NCBI GenBank assembly: GCA_032173965.1
Contig: CM063311.1
Location: 372,001-436,000 of the forward strand
DNA length: 64,000 bases
Reading direction: 5' to 3'
DNA from: Sitta carolinensis
Taxonomy: Eukaryota; Chordata; Aves; Passeriformes; Sittidae
The notes under the pieces are model-generated. The model was not told where the DNA came from. It saw only the letters and a program-made list of their open reading frames with translations, and did no database searches. The position numbers and the translations under genes are program-made. Shown here in pieces: positions 49,856-61,849 of the stretch (position 1 is the stretch's first letter; each line of letters starts with the position of its first letter).

Positions 49856-50119
49856 CTGCAGCCTCTTGAGCTGCCGGCTGACGCTGCGCAGGTCGGCCCC
49901 GCCGCCCACGGTCTCCAGCTGCTCCTCCAGCCGGCCCAGCCGCGCCTCCATGTCCGCGTAGCTCCGCGCCAGGCGCTCGGCGGCCGCCGCCTCGGCCAAG
50001 CGCCGGCTCCGTGCCTGGCTCGTGGTCTCCAGCTCCAGCCAACATCTCCTGAGCTCCTCCAGCTGCCGCCGCACGGCCCCGCTCAGCTCCGGCTTGGCCT
50101 GAACCAGCTCCTCACCTTC
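49856..50119 (-). CDS. SPTBN4: SPTBN4 exon 4: repeats 10-11
   Basis: Codes EGEELVQAKPELSGAVRRQL, then RRCWLELETTSQARSRRLAE and ADMEARLGRLEEQLETVGGG, ending RQLKRLQ. Acceptor CTCCCCAG, donor CAG|GTGGGG. Its 3' third has been copied into the downstream intron. Confidence 0.92.
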
Positions 50120-50139
50120 CTGGGGAGATGTTGGGGGAG

Positions 50140-52700
50140 GGTCAGGGTGGGACCTCAGAGGTCATCAGGAGGGGTTCGGTGGGGTTTGGGATGATGGTGG
50201 AACCCCAGAGTTCATCACATGGGAATTGGGATGGTGGTGGGATCCCAGAGTTCATCACAAGGGGTTTTGGGATGGTGGTGGACCCCAGAGTTCATCACAG
50301 GGGTTTGGGATGGTGGTGGAACCCAGAGTTCATCACATGGGAATTGGGATGGTGGTGGGATCCCAGAGTTCATCACAGGGGTTTGGGATGGTGGTGGACC
50401 CCAGAGTTCATCACATGGGAATTGGGATGGTGGTGGGATCCCAGAGTTCATCACAGGGGTTTGGGATGGTGGTGGGATCCCAGAGTTCATCACAGGGGTT
50501 TGGGATGGTGGTGGGACCCCAGAGTTCATCAGGAGGGGTTGGGATGGTGGTGGGACTCCAGAATTCATCACAATGGGTTGGGTGGGGTTTGGGATGGTGG
50601 TGGAACCCCAGAGTTCATCACATGGGAATTGGGATGGTGGTGGGACACCAAAATTCATCTTGAGGGGTTTGGGATGGTGGTGGGACCCCAGAGTTCATCA
50701 CATAGGAATTGGGATGGTGGTGGGACACCAAAATTCATCATGAGGGTTTTGGGATGGTGGTGGGACCCCAGAGTTCATCACAAGGGTTTGGGGTCAAGGT
50801 GGGATCCCAAAATTAATCATGAGGGGTTTGGGGTCAAGGTAGGACCCCCCAGAGTTCATCATGAGGGATTTGGGATGGTGGTGGGACCCCAAAATTCATC
50901 ATGAGGGGTTTGGGATGGTGGTGGGATCTCAGAATTCATCAAGAGGGGTTTGGGATTCAAGGTGGGATCCCAAAATTCATCATGAGGGGTTGGGTGGGGT
51001 TTGGGATGGTGATGGGACACCAAAATTCATCTTGAGCGGTTTAGGATCGTGGTGGGATCCCAGAGTTCATCACAGGGGTTTGGGATGGTGGTGGGACCCC
51101 AGAGTTCATCATGAGGGTTTGGGATGGTGGTGGGACCCCAGAATTCATCACAGAGATTTGGGGTCAAGGTGGGACCCCAAAATTCATCAGAGGGGTTTGG
51201 GGTCAATGGGGGGGTTTGGGATGGTGGTGGGACCCCAGAGTTCGTCATGAGGGGTTTGGGATGGTGGTGGGACCCCAGAATTCATCACAGAGATTTGGGG
51301 TCAAGGTGGGACCCCAAAATTCATCAGAGGGGTTTGGGGTCAATGGGGGGGTTTGGGATGGTGGTGGGACCCCAGAGTTCGTCATGAGGGGTTTGGGATG
51401 GTGGTGGGACCCCAGAGTTCATCATGAGGGGTTTGGGATGGTGGTGGGACACCAAAATTCATCATGAGGGTTTTGGGATGGTGGTGGGACCCCAGAGTTC
51501 ATCACAAGGGTTTGGGGTCAAGGTGGGATCCCAAAATTAATCATGAGGGGTTTGGGGTCAAGGTAGGACCCCCCAGAGTTCATCATGAGGGATTTGGGAT
51601 GGTGGTGGGACCCCAAAATTCATCATGAGGGGTTTGGGATGGTGGTGGGATCTCAGAATTCATCAAGAGGGTTTGGGATTCAAGGTGGGATCCCAAAATT
51701 CATCATGAGGGGTTGGGTGGGGTTTGGGATGGTGATGGACACCAAAATTCATCTTGAGGGTTTGGATCGTGGTGGGATCCCAGAGTTCATCACAGGGGTT
51801 TGGGATGGTGGTGGGACCCAGAGTTCATCATGAGGGGTTTGGATGGTGGTGGGACCAGAATTTATCACAGAGATTTGGGGTCAAGGTGGGACCCCAAATT
51901 CATCAGAGGGGTTTGGGTCAAGGGGTTTGGTGGTGTGGGACCCCAGATTCGTCATGAGGGGTTTGGGATGGTGGTGGGACCCCAGAGTTCATCATGAGGG
52001 GTTTGGATGGTGGTGGACACCAAAATTCATCATGAGGGTTTGATGGTGGGACCAGTCATCAGAGGGTTTGGGGTCAGGTGGGATCCCAAATTAATCATGA
52101 GGGTTTGGGGTCAAGGTGGACCCCCAGATTCTCATGAGGGATTTGGGATGGTGGTGGGACCCCAAAATTCATCATGAGGGGTTTGGGATGGTGGTGGATC
52201 TCAAATTCATCAAGAGGGTTGGGATTCAGGGGGACCAAATTCATTGAGGGTTGGGTGGGTTGGGATGTGATTGAATTTTGGTGACACCAAAATCATCTGA
52301 GGGGTTTGGGATGGTGGTGGGATCCCAGAGTTCATCACATGGAATGGGATGTGGTGGGATCCGAGTTCATCACATGGGAATGGGATGGTGGTGGGACCCA
52401 GAATCATCATGAGGGGTTTGGGGCAGGTGACCCCAGATCTCAGGAGGGGTTGGGTCGGGTTTGGATGGTGGTGGGACCCAGAATTCATCATGAGGGGTTT
52501 GGGGTCAAGGTGGAACCCCCAAAATTCATCACGAGGGGTTTGGGATGGTGGTGGAACCCCAAAATTCATCACGAGGGGTTTGGGATGGTGGTGGAACCCC
52601 CAAAATTCATCACGAGGGGTTTGGGATGGTGGTGGAACCCCCAAAATTCATCACGAGGGGTTTGGGATGGTGGTGGAACCCCCAAAATTCATCACGAGGG
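50140..52700. repeat. SPTBN4 intron 3 minisatellite, part 1
   Basis: ~36-bp unit 'ggtttgggatggtggtggga' plus 'ccccagagttcatcac'. A block near 50755-51110 is copied at 51475-51830. Confidence 0.95.
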
Positions 52701-52719
52701 GTTTGGGGGGGGAACAGGG

Positions 52720-53480
52720 GACAGTGGGGGAGGGAGGGACACTGGAATAGTGGGGGAGGGGGCACGAGGGACCGCAGGGGGGGGGGGGGGCCACATGGGG
52801 GGGAGGGGGACACGAGGGGGGGTGACACTAAAGAGGGGGGGAGGGGAAAGGAACCCTGGTGGGGAGGGGGACACGGGGGGGGGGGGGGGGGGGGAGGGGA
52901 CATTGGTGGGGGGGAGGGGACATCGTGGAGGGGGACACGAGAGGGGTGACACTGGGGGGGGGAGGGGTGACACCAAGGTGGGGGGGGGGGGGGGATTGCC
53001 ACGGGGGGGGGGGGGTGACACCAAAGTGGGGGGGGAGGGAGTGATATCAAAGGGGGGAGGGGGGACACTGGGAGGGGTGACACCAAGGTGGGGGAGGGGA
53101 GTGGGGGACACTGGGAGGGGGTGACACCAAGGAGGGGGGGAGGGGAGGGGGTGACACCAAGATGGGGGAGGGGGGGACACTGGGGGGGTGGTGACACCAA
53201 GGTGGGGGGATATTGGGGGGAGGGGGGGGGACACCAAGGTGGGGGAGGGGAGGGGGGGGATTGCCACTGAAGGGGGGGAGGGTGACACCAAAGTGAGGGG
53301 GGGGAGGGGGGGTGATATCAAGGTGGGGGGAGGGGCAAGGGGGGACACACGGGGTGGGGGTGACACAAAGTGGGGAGGGTGGGGAGGAGTGACACCAAAG
53401 TGGGGAGGGGGGGGAGGATGACACCAAAGTGGGGGGGGGGGAGACACCAAAGTGGGGGGGGGGGAGACACCAAAGTGGGG
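52720..53480. repeat. SPTBN4 intron 3 G-tract repeat, part 2
   Basis: 'gggtgacaccaaggtggggg' units with poly-G tracts up to about 18. The plus strand, which is the template strand for SPTBN4, is G-rich and has quadruplex potential. Confidence 0.9.
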
Positions 53481-53617
53481 GAGGGGAAGGGGCGCGACCA
53501 AACCCGCGAAATGCCGGGGGGGGATGGGGGGACCGGGAAAACCCAGGCAGAAGAGGAAGAAGAGGAGCGACCCCCAACCCACCCCTCCCCCCCAAAAAAA
53601 AAAAAATTAAAAAGAAC

Positions 53618-53767
53618 CTTCTCGATCCTCTCGAGCCACTCGCGGTTCTGCGCCAGCTCGGCCAGGAAGGCGGGGTGCTGCAGCCACGGTTTGGGGGGGT
53701 CCCGGGGCGGGGGGTCCCGCGAGGGGTCCCCGGCCATCAGCGCCTTCTCCCGGATCCAGGCATCCAG
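53618..53767 (-). CDS. SPTBN4: SPTBN4 exon 3: repeat 10 with a proline-rich loop
   Basis: Codes LDAWIREKALMAGDPSRDPP, then KPWLQHPAFLAELAQNREWL and ERIEK. The flanks match beta-spectrin repeat 10, but the A-B loop and start of helix B hold six to seven prolines where beta-II has none. Acceptor CAG|CTGGAT, donor AAG|GTTCTT. Confidence 0.88.
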
Positions 53768-53869
53768 CTGGGGCGGGGGGAGGGGCGGCTCAGCACCCCC
53801 CCTCTCCAGGGTGGGGGTTGGGAGGGGGTTGAGGGGGGGGGGAGCACCCCCCCTCCCCTTCCCCCCACG

Positions 53870-55440
53870 AGTTAAAAAAAAAAAAAAATTAAATTAAGAT
53901 AATGAAAAAAAAATTTAAATTGATTGTATTGGAAGTGAGGTTATAAAAATTTAAAAATTAGAATTAACGGAAAAATTAGAATAATTTAAAGAATTAAATT
54001 GTGTTAGAAGTGAAGTTATAAATAATGTGAAAAATTAGAATTAACGGAAAAATTAAAATAATTTAAAAAATTAAATTGTGTTGGAAGTGAAGTTATAAAT
54101 AATGCAAAAAATTAAAATTAACGAAAAAATTAAAAATAATTAAAAATTAAATTAATTGTAGTAGAAGGAGAGTTAAAAAAAATTAAAAATTAAAATTAAC
54201 AAAAAATTCAAGAATAATTTTAAAAAGTTAAATTAATTGCAGTCGAAGTAAAGTTAAAAAAAATTTAAAAATTAAAATTAACAAAATAATTAAGAATAAT
54301 AAATAATAAAAAAATGTAATTAATTTTATTTAAAAAGTGAAGTTAAAAAACTAAAAAAATTAAAAATTAAAATAAATTAATTTGATTAAAAAGTAAAGTT
54401 AAACAAATTAAAAAATTAAAAATTAAAATAAAACTAATTTTGCTAAAAAATAAAATAAAATGAAATATTTAAAAAATTAAAATAAAAAACTTAAATAATT
54501 AAATTAAAAAACTACAATTAGTTTTATTTTAAAAAAATAAAATAAATTAAAAATAAAATTAAAAAATATTAAAATTAAAAAAAAATTAAAAAAAAAGATT
54601 CCGAGCCCTCCCCCGGTCTGTCCCTAAATTAAAAAAAAAAAATTAAAATAAATTAAAAAAAATTAAAGAAATTCTGAACCCCCCCCCACACGGTTTGTCC
54701 TCGATTTAAAAATAAATAAATAAGTTTTTTTTTAAAAAATGCAGGAAAAAAAATTAAATTGTGACCCCTGCCCGGTTTGTCCCTTAATTAAAAAAAAAAA
54801 ATTAAAAGAAAAATAATTTAGAAAAAAAAAATTTAAAAAAAATTCTGACACCCCCCCCCCTCGGTTTGTTCCTAAATTAAAAAAATAAATAATAATAAAA
54901 AAAAAGAAAAATTTAGGGAAAAAAATTTTAAAAATTCCTACCCCCTCCTCAATTAAAAAAAAAAAAAAATTAAAAAATAATTAAAAAAATTATTTCTAAC
55001 TCCCCCCCCTCCGGCAAAAATAAAATTAAGTTAAAAAGAAAATTAAAATGCTGGGGTGTGTTTTTCTTTAAAAAAAAAAAAATTTTTTTCAGAGAAATAC
55101 GGCAAAAAAAAAAAAAAAAAAAAAACCGGGGGAAGGGGGAAAAGATCCAAAACAAATCCGGAAAATAATCCCGGAAAAATCGTAAAAAAATGGGGAGGGG
55201 GAAAAGGTGAGAGGAATCCCCCTCTTTAAAAAAAAATAAAATTAAAAAATTAAAAAATTAAAATAAAAATGGGGAAGGGGGAAAAGGTGAGAGGAACCCC
55301 CCCAAAAAAATCTCCAAAAATAAAAATAAAAACAAATTAAAAAATAAATTAAAAAAAAAAAAAAAAAAAAAGCGGAGGGAAAAGGGCGGCCCCTCCCCCT
55401 CCCCTTTTTATTTTTGGTTTTTTTCCCAAAAAAAAAAAAA
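53870..55440. repeat. AT-rich block in SPTBN4 intron 2
   Basis: About 1.5 kb of almost pure A/T ('aaaaattaaaattaac' words), with 'gtgttggaagtgaagttata' repeats at its left end and C-tract islands to the right. Extreme contrast to the adjacent G-rich block. Confidence 0.9.
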
Positions 55441-55454
55441 AAAAAATCGGCGAA

Positions 55455-55985
55455 TTTGGGATTGGGGAGGGGTGAGGAGGAGGAGGGGGAGGGGTGAGGA
55501 TGGAGGGGGAGGGGATGAAGATGATGGGGGAGGGCGAGGATGAGGAGGGGATGAAGATGAAGGGGGAGGGTGAGGATGAGGAGGATGGGGAGGGTGAGGA
55601 TGAGGAGGGGGGGAGGGGGATGAAGATGAAGGGGAGGGGTGAGGATGAGGAGGATGGGGGAGGGGTGAGGATGAGGAGGGGGGAGGGGGATGAAGATGAA
55701 GGGGAGATGGGGAGGCTGAAGATGAAGAGGAAGATGAAGGATGAAGACGAAGATGGAGAGAGGAGAAGATGAAGATGACGAAGGAGGAGGAGGAGGGTGA
55801 AGATGGAGGAGGAGGAGGCGATGACGATGAAGATGATGGAGGAGGAGAGGATGGAGGATGGAATCGGGGGGGATGAAGATGATGGAAGCAGGAGGAAGAG
55901 GAAAAGAGGAAGGCTCCGGCAGGCGCGGGAGGAGGCTGAGGAGGAGGAGGAGGAGGAGGATGAGATGAAGCCGGCGCGGGCTCGG
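55455..55985. repeat. GAGGAT repeat in SPTBN4 intron 2
   Basis: Purine-rich 'gatgaggaggatggggagg' repeats, with acidic-looking false open frames on the plus strand. Confidence 0.9.
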
Positions 55986-56129
55986 CCGTGATGCAGCAGA
56001 TCCCGGGCGGAGCGCGAGCGCCGGATGAGCCCGAGCGGGATCCGGCCCAAAAAAAAAAAAAAAAAAAAAAAAAAAACCCGGAAAAAAAATAAAAAAAAAT
56101 AAAATAAAAAAAAAAAACCAAAATCGGAG

Positions 56130-59100
56130 CGGGGGAGCCCAAAAAAAACCCCAAATTTACCCCAAAATCAACCCTGAAGGTACCCAAAAATTCATGGTGA
56201 AATCAGCACCAAGTGCCCAGCAAAAAAATAATAGTGAAATGCACTGAAAATGCAACTTAAAATTCACCCCGAAGCCAGCCCAGAATCCACAGCAAAATCG
56301 GCTCAAAGCTACCTCAAAAAAAAAAACGGAATTCGACACAAATTCACACCTAAAATCCACCCCAAATCTACGTCAAAGTCACCCCAAAATCTGCCCCCAA
56401 ATCAGCTCAAAGCCACCGGAAAAAAAAAAACCCGAAATTCATCACAAATTCACCTTAAAATCCACCCCAAAACAACCCCAAAATCAGCTCAAAGCCACCG
56501 CAAAAAAAAAAAAAAAACAAAATTCACCACAATGCCCCCCGAAAATTCACCCCCAAAAAACCCCAAAGCCACCCCAAAATTACCCGAAAATCCACCCCAA
56601 AGCTGCCCCAAAATTCACCCCAAAAAAACCCCAAATCCACCCCAAAATTACCTCTAAATCCACCCCAAAACTACCCGAAAATCTACCCCCAAATCCTTCT
56701 CAAATCCACCCCAAAATTCACCCAAAATCCACCACAAAATCCCCCCTAAACTATCCCAAAATTCACCCAAAAAAACCCCAAACCCACCCAAAAATCCACC
56801 CCACACCCACCCCAAAAAACCCCAAAATTCAGCCCCAAATCCCCCAAATCCACCACAAAATCCACCCCAAAATCCCCCCTAAACTACCCCAAAATCCACC
56901 CCAAAATTCACCAAAAAAACCCCAAAACCACGCAAAAAATCCACCCCACACCCACCCCAAAATTCAGCCCCAAATCCCCCAAATCCGCCCCAAAATACCC
57001 CCTAAACTACCCCAAAATTCAGCCCCCCAAAAAACCATAATCCACCCCAAAATTACCTTAAAATCCCCCCTAACTACCCCAAAGCCACCCAAAAATTCAC
57101 CCAAAAGAACCCTCAAAATCACCCCAAACACCCCAAAATCCACCCCAAAGACATCCCAAAATCCACCCCAAACTGTCCTAAAAAATCCCAAAAACCCAAC
57201 CAAAATCCACCCCAAACCAACCCCAAAATCCCCCCTAAACTACCCCAAAGCCACCCAAAAATTCACCAAAAAAAACCCCAAAATTTACCCAAAATTACCC
57301 AAAATTCACCCCAAAATCGACCCTAAAATCCCCCCTGAACTACCCCAAAGCCACCCAAAAAAACCCCCAAAATCCACCCAAAAATTCACCCAAACTGCCT
57401 CAAAATTCACCCCAAAGCCACCCAAAAATTCACCCCCAAAATCCACTCTAAATCCACCCCAAAATTCACCCCAAATCCCTCAAATCCACCCCAAAATTCA
57501 GCCCCACAATTACCCTGAAGCCACCCCAAAATCCACCCAAAATTCACCCACAAACCATCCCAAACCAACCCCAAAATCCACCCCAAAACTACCCCAAAGC
57601 CACCCAAAATCCACCCCAAATTGCCCTAAAAAAGCCCAAATCCACCCCAAAATTCACCCCAACATCCACCCAAAATCCAACCAAAATCCACCCCAAACCG
57701 ACCCCAAAATCCCCCCTAAACTACCCCAAAGCCACCAAAAAATTCACCAAAAAAACCCCCAAAATCCACCCTAAATCCATCCCAAAATTCATCCCAAATC
57801 CACCCCAAAATTCAACCCAAAATCGACCCTAAAATCCCCCTTAAACTACCCCAAAGCCACCCAAAAATTCACCAAAAAAAACCCCAAAATCCACTCTAAA
57901 TCCACCCCAAAATTCACCCCAAATCCCTCAAATCCACCCCAAAATTTAGCCCCAAAAAACCCCAGATCCACCCCAAAATCCACCCAAAAGCCACTCCAAA
58001 ATTGCCTCAAAATCTGCCCCAAAACTACCCTGAAGCCATCCCAAAATCCACCCCAAATTGCCCTAAAAATAAAAAAAAAACCCAAATCTGCCCCGAAATT
58101 CACCCCAAAATCCCCCCTAAACTACCCCAAAGCCACCCAAAAATTCACCCAAAAAAACCCCAAAATCCACCCCAAAATTACCCCAATATCCACCCAAAAA
58201 TTCACCCAAACTGCCCCGAAATCCACCCCAAAGCCACCCAAAAATTCACCCCCAAAAAAAAACCCAAATCCACTCTAAATCCACCGCAAAATTCACCCCA
58301 AATCCCTCAAATCCACCCCAAAATTCAGCCCCAAAAAACCCCAGATCCACCCCAAAATCCACCCCAAATCCACCCCAAAATCGACCCTAAAAGCCCCCCT
58401 AAACTACCCCAAAGTCACCCAAAAAAAACCCCCAAAATCCACCCAAAAATTCACCCCAAATCCCTCAAATCCACCCCAAAATTCAGCCCCAAAAAAACCC
58501 AAATCCACCCCAAAATCCACCCCAAATCCACCCCAAAATCCAGCGAAAAATCCACCCCAAACTACCCCAAAGCCACCCCAAAATTCAGCCCCAAAGCCAC
58601 CCCAAAATTCAGCCCCAAAGAACCCAAAATTCACCCAAAATCCACCTCAAATTGCCCTAAAAAAACCCCAAATCCACCCCAAAATTCACCCCAAAATCTA
58701 CCCCAAAATCCACCCCAAAATTCAGCCCCAAATCCACCTCAAAAAACCCCAAAATCTACCCCAAAATTCACCCAAAATCCACCTGAAAATCCACCCCAAA
58801 ATTCACACCAAAATCCACCCCAAATTTCACCCAAAATCCACCCCAAAAAACCCCAAAATTCAACCCCAAAAACCCCAAATTAACCCCAAATCCACCCCAA
58901 AAATCCCAAATTGCCCTAAAAAAACCCCCAAAATCCACCCCAAAATTCACCCCAAAAAACCCCAAAATTCACACCAAAATCCACCCCAAAAAACCCCAAA
59001 ATTCACCCCAAATCCACCTCAAACCCCCCAAAATTCACCCCAAAAAAACCCCAAAATCCACCCCGAAATTCACCCCAAAAAACCCCAAAATTCACCCAAA

Positions 59101-59700
59101 ATCCACCCCGAAATTCACCCCAAAAAACCCCAAATTCACCCAAAATCCACCCCAAAATTCACACCCAAAATCCACCCCAAAAACCCCAAAATTCACCCCA
59201 AAAACCCCAAAATTCACCCAAAATCCACCCAATAAAACCCCAAAATCACCCCAAAAAACCCCAAAATCACACCAAAATCCACCCCAAAAAACCCCAAAAT
59301 CCACCCCAAAAAAACCCAAAATCCACCCCAAATACCCCAAAATTACCAAAAAACCCCAAAATTCACCCAAATCACCCAAAAAACCCCAAATTCCCTAAAA
59401 ACCCAAAATCCACCCCAAAAACCCCAAATTCACCAAAAAATAAAACCCCAAAATCCACCCCAAAAACAACCCCCAAATCACCCAAATACAAATCCACCCC
59501 AAAAAACCCCAAAATCCACCCCAAAAAACCCCAAAATTCACCCCAAATCCACCCCAAAAACCCAAATTCACCCCAAAAAACCCCAAAATCCACCCAAATC
59601 ACCCCAAAACCAAATCCCAAATTCACCCAAAAACCACCCCCAAAATCCACCCCAAAACCCCCAAAATTCAACACCCAAATACCACCCCAAAAACCCCAAA
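56130..59700. repeat. CCCCAAAA repeat in SPTBN4 intron 2
   Basis: About 3.5 kb of degenerate 'ccaccccaaaattcacccca' and 'aaaaaaccccaaaatcc' units. The transcript strand reads GGGGTTTT-like. Confidence 0.95.
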
Positions 59701-59704
59701 GCCA

Positions 59705-60775
59705 CCAGGAACCCCGGATTTTTTGGGGGTGGTCCCGAATTTTGGGGTGGTCCCGGATTTTGGGGTGCTCCCATATTTTCGGGGGTGGTCCCGGATTTTT
59801 GGGGTGATCCCGAATTTTTGGGGTGATCCCGGATTTTTTGGGGTTATCCCGAATTTTGAGGTGGTCCCCGGATTTTTGGGATGGTCCCATATTTTGGGGT
59901 GCTCCCATATTTTTCGGGGTGCTCCCATATTTTGGGGGTGATCCCGAAATTTTTGGGGGTGATCCCGAATTCTTTGGGGGTGGTCCCCACTTTTTTGGGG
60001 GTGGTCTCAGATTTTGGGTGGTCCCAGATTTTGGGGTGATCCCAAATTTTGGGTGGTCTCATATTTTGGGGTGCTCCCGTATTTTGGGGTTCTCCCATAT
60101 TTTTGGGGTGCTCCCAGATTTTTGGGGTGCTCCCGTATTTTTGGGGTGCTCCCATATTTTAGGGTTCTCCCATATTTTGCGGTGCTCCCGGATTTTGGGG
60201 TGCTCCCGGATTTTGGGGCGCTCCCATATTTTTGGGGTGCTCCCGTATTTTTTGGGGTGCTCCCGGATTTTAGGGTTGTCCCATATTTTGGGGTTCTCCC
60301 ATATTTTGGGGTTCTCCTATATTTTGGGGTGCTCCCGGATTTTTGGGGTGCTCCCGGATTTTGGGGTGCTCCCGGATTTTGGGGTTCTCCCATATTTTTG
60401 GGGCGCTCCCGGATTTTGGGGCGCTCCCATATTTTTGGGTTCTCCCGGATTTTGGTGCGCTCCCGGATTTTGGGGTTCTCCCGGATTTTGGGGTTCTCCC
60501 ATTTTTTGGGGTTCTCCCATATTTTTGGGGCGCTCCCGGGTTTTGGGGCGCTCCCGGATTTTGGGGCGCTCCCATATTTTTGGGGTTCTCCCGGATTTTG
60601 GTGCGCTCCCATATTTTTGGGGTTCTCCCATTCTTTGGGGTTCTCCCGAATTTTGGGGTGCTCCCGGATTTTGGGGTTCTCCCATTTTTTGGGGTTCTCC
60701 CATATTTTTGGGGTGCTCCGATATTTCGGGGTGCTCCCGGATTTCGGGGTTCTCCCGGATTTCGGGGCGCTCCCG
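59705..60775. repeat. TTTTGGGG repeat in SPTBN4 intron 2
   Basis: ~20-bp 'ggtgctcccggattttgggg' units. The G/T word is on the opposite strand from the adjacent repeat at 56130-59700. Confidence 0.95.
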
Positions 60776-60783
60776 GCGCTCAC

Positions 60784-60874
60784 CTCGCCGCAGTCCTGCA
60801 GGAACCTCTGGAGCTCCAGGTGGTCCCGGAGCCGCCGCGTCCACTCCTGGGCCAGCTGGTGATTGCGCTGGCTC
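60784..60874 (-). CDS. SPTBN4: SPTBN4 exon 2: repeat 9-10 junction
   Basis: A 91-nt exon coding SQRNHQLAQEWTRRLRDHLE and LQRFLQDCGE, helix C of repeat 9 into helix A of repeat 10. Acceptor CCCGCAG, donor GAG|GTGAGC. Confidence 0.9.
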
Positions 60875-60884
60875 CTGCGGGGGG

Positions 60885-61840
60885 CGCTAATTAACGCCTC
60901 ATTAACCCCTAATGAACCCCTAATTAACTGTTAATGAGTCTCTAATGAACCCCTAATGAACCCCTAATGAACCCTAATTAACCCCTAATTAAACCTAATT
61001 AACCCCTAATTAAACACCTAATGAACCCCTAATGAACCCCTAATGAACCCTAATGAACCCCTAATGAACCCCTAATTAACACCTAACGAACCCCTAATGA
61101 ACCCCTAATGAACCCCTAATGAACCCCTAATGAACAACTAATGAACCCTTAATGAACCCCTAATGAACTCCTAATGAATCCCTAATTAACACCTAATGAA
61201 CCCCTAATGAACCCCTAATGATCCCCTAATGAACCCCTAATGAATCCCTAATGAACCCTTAATGAACCCCTAATGAACCCCTAATCAACACCTAATGAAC
61301 CCCTAATGAACCACTAATGAACCCCTAATGAACCCAAATTAACACCTAATGAATCCCTAATTGACTCTTAATGAGTCTCTAATTAACCCCTAATGAACAC
61401 CTAATTAACCCCTAATAACGCTTAATGAGTCTCTAATTAACCCCTAATGAATCCCTAATTGACTCTTAATGAGTCTCTAATTAACCCCTATTGAGCCCCT
61501 AATGAACCCCTAATTAACGCTTAACGAGTCTCTAATTAACCCCTAATGAACCCCTACTTAACTATTAATGAGTCTCTAATTAACCCCTAATGAACCCCTA
61601 ATTGACTCTTAATGAGTCTCTAATTAAGCCCTAGTGAAGCCCTAATTGACTCTTAATGAGTCTCTAATGAACCCCTAATGAATCCCTAATTGACTTTTAA
61701 TGAGTCTCTAATTAACCCTTAATGAGCCCCTAATGAACTCCTAATTGACCCATAATAAACCTTAATGAACCCCTAATTAATACTTAATGAGCGCCTGATG
61801 AACTCCTAATTAACCCTTAATGATCCTCTAATTAACCCTT
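60885..61840. repeat. SPTBN4 intron 1 'cccctaatgaa' repeat
   Basis: 11-bp repeat 'cccctaatgaa' with 'ttaatgagtctctaattaa' composites, AT-rich. Confidence 0.95.
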
Positions 61841-61849
61841 TAGGCGTCC

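Noticed and set aside
60885..61840. Possible CRISPR-like or telomere-like array
   Set aside because: Units are 11 bp with no unique spacers and the word CCCCTAATGAA is not a telomere repeat; it is an intronic minisatellite.
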